A DNA stretch of 64,000 nucleotides from DATBHM01 sp963772375 (lineage in GTDB: Bacteria > Actinomycetota > UBA4738 > JACQTL01), in the NCBI GenBank assembly GCA_963772375.1, contig CAVYXG010000004.1, positions 434,001 to 498,000 of the forward strand. Reading direction: 5' to 3'. Below, piece after piece: positions 60,258 through 64,000 of this stretch. Every line of letters begins with the position of its first letter. Position 1 is the stretch's first letter. The notes below the pieces were generated by a model. The model worked only from the letters and a program-made list of their open reading frames with translations, was not told the DNA's origin and made no database searches. The position numbers were made by a program, and so were the translations under genes.

Positions 60258-61510
60258 GGCCCGCCACCTCCCCGGCGGATCCACACGCCGACGGAGAGCG
60301 GCTGCACGGCCGAGGCCACCGCGGATCTGAGCTCGCCGGTCAGTGCATCGATGTCGAGCTCGTCGCGCAGACGAGTGGAGAACGCGCCGAGCACCCGCTC
60401 GGCGTCGTAGGCCCGGCGGTTGAACCGGCGGTCGACCGCGCCCTGGACGCGCCGTCGCAGCGGCCCGAACAAGCCGGCCACCAGCAGGGTCGCGCCGGCG
60501 ATCAGGACCGGGTTGCCGGTGCGGCCGAACGCGGTGCCCAGCCCGACCACCACCGCCGCGTAGACGGCCGCCAGCACGGCGGTCACGATCGCGTAGGAGA
60601 CCGCGCGGCTGATCAGGCGGTCGATGTCGTACAGGCGGTAGCGAAGGATGGCCACACCGATTGACAGGGGGATGAGCGCGAACGACGCAAGCGCGAGCAT
60701 CTGGACCGCCGCGACCGCCGGCGGGGTCGCGTCCTCGAGCCAGGAATAGGGGATCGAGACGACCATGGCGACCCCGTAGGTGGCCGCCACCACCGCGGCC
60801 GCCGTCGCCAGCCACTTCAGCTGGAGCCGATCGATGCCCCGCGAACGGCGGAACCGCAGCACCAGCCCCACCGCCGACGCGACCACGCAGACCGGGATCA
60901 GGAGGAGGGAAACCATGAACACGTCCACGAGCGGCTGCATCGCCGGCACGCCGAACGGGTTGGACAGCTGCGGGAACCCATCGTCCGCAAGGGAGCCCCC
61001 CTTGAACACGATGGCAACCGCCGCCGCGGCCATCGTGAACGTGGTCAGCCACATCAGCCATCGCCAGCGAGGCGACTGAAGGTGCCCGTCCGGGAACAGC
61101 AGGAGGAGGAACGTCCCCATGGGCACGATGCCCGGGACCCAGAGCCATGTCCCGAGCACGTCGGTGTACACGCCGCCCGGGAGCGACCCCGGGGACGTGA
61201 TCAGTGCCGTGTTCGTGTACCCCTCGAGCGCGTTGCCGACGCCCCAGGTCAGGCCGAGCCCCAGCAGGATCCAGGGGATCGAGTTCCGGGGCTGGTGCCG
61301 CGCGATCAGGACGCCCGTCACGGCGAACGAGAACGTGATCGCGTCGAACGCGAGCGGACCCACCGCGGCGCCGTCTCCCGCGGCCGCATCCACGACGACG
61401 AACGCCGCTCCGATCGCGAACAGGACGGACGTGCACCAGAACGTGACGAACGCCCACCGCCGGAGCCGCGCATCGTCGAAGGAACCCGCCGTGGCCGCGA
61501 TCGCGCTCAT
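60254..61510 (-). CDS. Multi-TM sensor-like protein, paralog 3
   Basis: A 418-residue paralog with the same layout: ARHQPRNSIPWILLGLGL, LLLLFPDGHLQSPRW, FRRSRGIDRLQLKWL and RYRLYDIDRLISRAVSY. The cytosolic helix follows (RRFNRRAYDAERVLGAF), and it closes with QPLSVGVWIRR. The ATG at 61510 overlaps the stop of paralog 4 (ATGA). It is closest in sequence to paralog 2, consistent with recent tandem duplication. The function is not known. Confidence 0.8.
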   Translation of the reverse strand: MSAIAATAGSFDDARLRRWAFVTFWCTSVLFAIGAAFVVVDAAAGDGAAVGPLAFDAITFSFAVTGVLIARHQPRNSIPWILLGLGLTWGVGNALEGYTNTALITSPGSLPGGVYTDVLGTWLWVPGIVPMGTFLLLLFPDGHLQSPRWRWLMWLTTFTMAAAAVAIVFKGGSLADDGFPQLSNPFGVPAMQPLVDVFMVSLLLIPVCVVASAVGLVLRFRRSRGIDRLQLKWLATAAAVVAATYGVAMVVSIPYSWLEDATPPAVAAVQMLALASFALIPLSIGVAILRYRLYDIDRLISRAVSYAIVTAVLAAVYAAVVVGLGTAFGRTGNPVLIAGATLLVAGLFGPLRRRVQGAVDRRFNRRAYDAERVLGAFSTRLRDELDIDALTGELRSAVASAVQPLSVGVWIRRGGGGP

Positions 61511-62736
61511 CGGGAACCCCGGATCCACACCGAGACGGCGTCCGGCTGGACGGCCTCCGCGACCGCCACGCGCAGCTCGCCCGACAGTGATTCCAGGTCG
61601 AGCTCGTCGCGAAGACGACTCGAGAACGCCGTGAGGACCCGTTCGGCGTCGTACCGTCGGCGGAAGAACCGCCGGTCGATCACCCGCTGGATGCGTCGTC
61701 TGGCCGGCCCGAACAGCGCCGCCACCACCAGCGTGGAGCCGGCGATCACCACCGGGTTGCCCGTCCGGCCGGTCACGGCCCCCAGGCCGACGACGAGCGC
61801 GGCGTACACCGCGACGAGCAGCACGGTCAGCAGCGCATAGACAATCGTCCGGTTGATCAGGCGGTCGATGTCCCACAGCCGGTACCGCAGGACGGCGATC
61901 CCGATCGCGGCCGGGAGGAGGGCGATCGAGAGCGTGCCCGTGACGTTCGAGATGTTGTCCGCGAGGTCCTTGTCGTGCACGAGGTCGGGCACCAGGAACT
62001 CGATGACGAGCCCCACGCCGATCACGACGGCGGCGTAGACCACCCACTTGAGCTGCTCCCGCTCGATCCCCCGGGACCGGCGGTACCGTATGCCGACGGA
62101 GACGAGCGCGGCGAACGACGCGAAGAACGGGATCGCGAACGCCACCACCAGGCTCCCCACGACGTCGCCCGCGTTGCTGGGGATCGCCAACGGATTGGCA
62201 AACCGCGTGGCGTCCACCGTCACCGGCTTCAGCGTGGTCCCCACCGCGAACAGCACGAGCGACGCCGCGACGACCCACTCGAGGTAGCGCCACCGCGGCG
62301 ACAGCAGGCGGCCGTCCGGGAACCGCAGGGGGAGGAACACGCCGATGAGCGCGATGCTCACGCCCCAGACCCAGCCCGAGATCACGTCGAGGTACAGGAA
62401 CACCGACCGCGGGGAGTCGATCAGGGGAATGGCCGAGGTCGCGAACCCGGCGACGGAGTACCCGACCCCGGCCGCCAGCATGAGCCACCCGATCGGCAGG
62501 CTCGGGCGCCGGATCGCCACCAGCGTCCCCATGCCCGCACAGGTGAGGACGAACAGGAGTACGGCCACTGCCGCGGCGTCCAGCAGGTCGCCCTTCGCCC
62601 GGTGCCCGACGACGAGCACGGCAGTAACGACGAGAAATCCGAGGCTCACGGCCACCAGCGTGGACGCGACGACCGTGGCCCGCCGGGTCCCGGCGGCCTC
62701 CGGCGTCGGCGCCGGGGAGGCGATGGAGGCCGTCAT
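61507..62736 (-). CDS. Multi-TM sensor-like protein, paralog 4
   Basis: A 409-residue paralog. IRRPSLPIGWLMLAAGVG corresponds to the RQPRN-type block of the others. LPLRFPDGRLLSPRW, YRRSRGIEREQLKWV and RYRLWDIDRLINRTIVYALL follow, and the tail is RRFFRRRYDAERVLTAFSSRLRD. The ATG at 62736 overlaps the stop of paralog 5. Its extracellular loops are the most divergent part, so the members may sense different ligands. Confidence 0.8.
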   Translation of the reverse strand: MTASIASPAPTPEAAGTRRATVVASTLVAVSLGFLVVTAVLVVGHRAKGDLLDAAAVAVLLFVLTCAGMGTLVAIRRPSLPIGWLMLAAGVGYSVAGFATSAIPLIDSPRSVFLYLDVISGWVWGVSIALIGVFLPLRFPDGRLLSPRWRYLEWVVAASLVLFAVGTTLKPVTVDATRFANPLAIPSNAGDVVGSLVVAFAIPFFASFAALVSVGIRYRRSRGIEREQLKWVVYAAVVIGVGLVIEFLVPDLVHDKDLADNISNVTGTLSIALLPAAIGIAVLRYRLWDIDRLINRTIVYALLTVLLVAVYAALVVGLGAVTGRTGNPVVIAGSTLVVAALFGPARRRIQRVIDRRFFRRRYDAERVLTAFSSRLRDELDLESLSGELRVAVAEAVQPDAVSVWIRGSR

Positions 62737-63935
62737 CGCTCCGCGCCCTCCGGCGTCCGAAGCCAAACCGACGCGGTGGACGGCTGCATCGTCTCGCGGA
62801 CCGTGCCGAGCAGTTGCCCGCGCACCTGTTCGAGCGCGGTCTCGTCGCGCAGGCTCGCCACGAACGAGCCGAGCGCACGCTCGGCGTCGTAATGGCGCCG
62901 GTTGAACCGATGATCGACCGCCGCCTGCACGCGGCGCCGAAGGGGTCCGAACAGCGCGGCCACCAGCAAGGTGGCGCCCGCGATCAGCACCGGGTTCCCG
63001 GTTCGGCCGAACAGCGTTCCGAGGCCCACGACGACGGCCGCGTACATCCCAACCAGCAGCGCGGAGACGACCGCGTACGACAGCGCACGGCTCACGACGC
63101 GCCCGAGGTCGTACAGCCGGTACCGCAGGATCGCCACGCCGATGGTCGCGATGAACACGAGCAGTCCGAACAGGGCGAGGAGCGCCGTCCACCACACGTT
63201 CGGGAACGACGCCACGATGCCGAGCGCCAGCACGACCCCGCCGCCCGCGAACCACTTCAACTGCTGCCGCTCGATCCCGGCCGCGCGGTGGAACCGGACG
63301 AACACCGACGCGAGACAGAGGACGAGAGAGACGAGCGCCAGAAGAAACGCCAGGCCCATGAGGGAGTCGAGCCAAGCCGCGGTCGGGACGTCGCCGGTCT
63401 GGCCCCGCAGTGCCGCATTCGTCGCCGGGACGTCCGCGATCGCGTTCAGGACCAGCACCGCGCCGATCGACACGAACGCGAGCACGGCGACCGGGCGCCA
63501 CCGGGGCGACGGGAGGCGGCCGGTCGGGAACACCAGCGGGAGGAGCAGCCCGAGGGCGCCGACCGCAGGCACCCAGGACCACATGGCCACCCAGAGCACC
63601 GGCCACGCCAGATCGAACGCCGGCCAACCCGCGTAGGCGATCCCCTGCGCGTAGCCGCTCGCGGCCTGGATGAGCCCGTAGCACAGCCCGGGCACGAGCA
63701 GCAGCCACCCGATGCGGTTCCCCGGCCGGCGGATCGCGATGAGCCCGCCGGTCAGGGCGAGGCAGATCGCCACCAGACCGAGCCCGCCGAACCACTGGTC
63801 GGTGAGGTCCTTCGCACTGTCGACGAAGTGCCCGGCCAGCAGCAACAGCACGGTCCCCGCGATGGAGAGCACGATCGTGGTGGCGGCCACGACCCTGGCC
63901 CAGACCACGGACCGAGGGACTGCGAGGAAGCTCAT
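62733..63935 (-). CDS. Multi-TM sensor-like protein, paralog 5
   Basis: A 400-residue paralog. I chose the ATG at 63935 because GGAGG lies six bases before it and it overlaps the stop of paralog 6. Conserved points are IRRPGNRIGWLLLVPGL, LPLVFPTGRLPSPRW, FHRAAGIERQQLKWF, RYRLYDLGRVVSRALSY, and the tail HRFNRRHYDAERALGSF ending QPSTASVWLR. The tail differs from paralogs 1-4 mainly in the final residues. Confidence 0.8.
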   Translation of the reverse strand: MSFLAVPRSVVWARVVAATTIVLSIAGTVLLLLAGHFVDSAKDLTDQWFGGLGLVAICLALTGGLIAIRRPGNRIGWLLLVPGLCYGLIQAASGYAQGIAYAGWPAFDLAWPVLWVAMWSWVPAVGALGLLLPLVFPTGRLPSPRWRPVAVLAFVSIGAVLVLNAIADVPATNAALRGQTGDVPTAAWLDSLMGLAFLLALVSLVLCLASVFVRFHRAAGIERQQLKWFAGGGVVLALGIVASFPNVWWTALLALFGLLVFIATIGVAILRYRLYDLGRVVSRALSYAVVSALLVGMYAAVVVGLGTLFGRTGNPVLIAGATLLVAALFGPLRRRVQAAVDHRFNRRHYDAERALGSFVASLRDETALEQVRGQLLGTVRETMQPSTASVWLRTPEGAER

Positions 63936-64000
63936 CGTCCGCCTCCTCGGAGCCACACGGACACGGACGCCGGCTGCACGGTCTCGACCACGGTCCCCAG
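63932..64000 (-). CDS. Multi-TM sensor-like protein, paralog 6 (C-terminal fragment)
   Basis: The window ends inside this gene. Only the last 22 residues are visible, but LGTVVETVQPASVSVWLRGG is clearly the shared C-terminus of the array, with the QP-x-SVSVWLR signature. The stop overlaps the start of paralog 5 (ATGA). It shows that the array continues leftward in gene order, beyond the right edge of the window. Confidence 0.75.
   Translation of the reverse strand: MGTVVETVQPASVSVWLRGGGR

Overview
The window is about 70% G+C by eye, uses ATG and GTG starts, and is packed with genes that overlap by ATGA or GTGA. Several gene types point to an uncultured Actinomycetota lineage. These are a DUF222-HNH endonuclease gene, a PPOX-class F420-dependent oxidoreductase, an LLM-class F420 oxidoreductase, SigE-type sigma factors and Rsb-like partner switching. 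Some families, mainly the multi-TM sensor-like proteins at the right end, also occur in Chloroflexota, so the phylum is an inference. I saw no rRNA, tRNA, CRISPR, prophage or insertion sequence.

Positions 1-18.7 kb hold a nucleobase and ureide catabolism region. A leftward set encodes an 8-oxoguanine-deaminase-like enzyme, a zinc alcohol dehydrogenase, a YkoF-type thiamine-binding protein and the start of a YheO-type regulator. A rightward set encodes an isochorismatase-family amidase, an amidohydrolase and a complete BMP-family nucleoside ABC transporter. Next come a metallo-beta-lactamase-fold hydrolase and a coupled UbiX-UbiD pair. Divergent from that pair are two PLP enzymes, an aspartate-carbamoyltransferase-like enzyme and a carbamate kinase, a set that could recover ATP from a ureido compound through carbamoyl phosphate.

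Positions 18.8-27 kb are mixed: an RsbRD-like protein, a DUF222-HNH protein, an F420 oxidoreductase, a small ABC exporter, an EamA transporter, rlmN, an orphan pilin-like gene and a TolB-like lipoprotein.

Positions 27-43.7 kb run mostly leftward. They hold a second BMP-type transporter under dihydropyrimidinase, then a coupled operon of F420 oxidoreductase, beta-ureidopropionase-like nitrilase and class III aminotransferase. Together these resemble a reductive pyrimidine pathway with no visible classical dihydropyrimidine dehydrogenase. A frameshifted alpha/beta hydrolase, a sigma factor with a membrane beta-propeller partner, an acetyltransferase, an acyl-CoA synthetase and a DUF309 protein are also here.

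Positions 43.77-44.10 kb hold what I consider the most novel item: two tandem copies of a roughly 90-nt RNA gene. Each has its own promoter and a UUCG-capped terminator, and the differences between the copies preserve base pairing.

Positions 44.2-51.2 kb carry a coupled GH38 mannosidase, psuK and psuG operon, then a second sigma factor plus membrane propeller module. Positions 51.2-64 kb are a leftward signalling region: at least six tandem paralogous membrane proteins, an RsbU-RsbW fusion, two STAS proteins and two histidine kinase copies that share an 892-bp repeat, one of them truncated.
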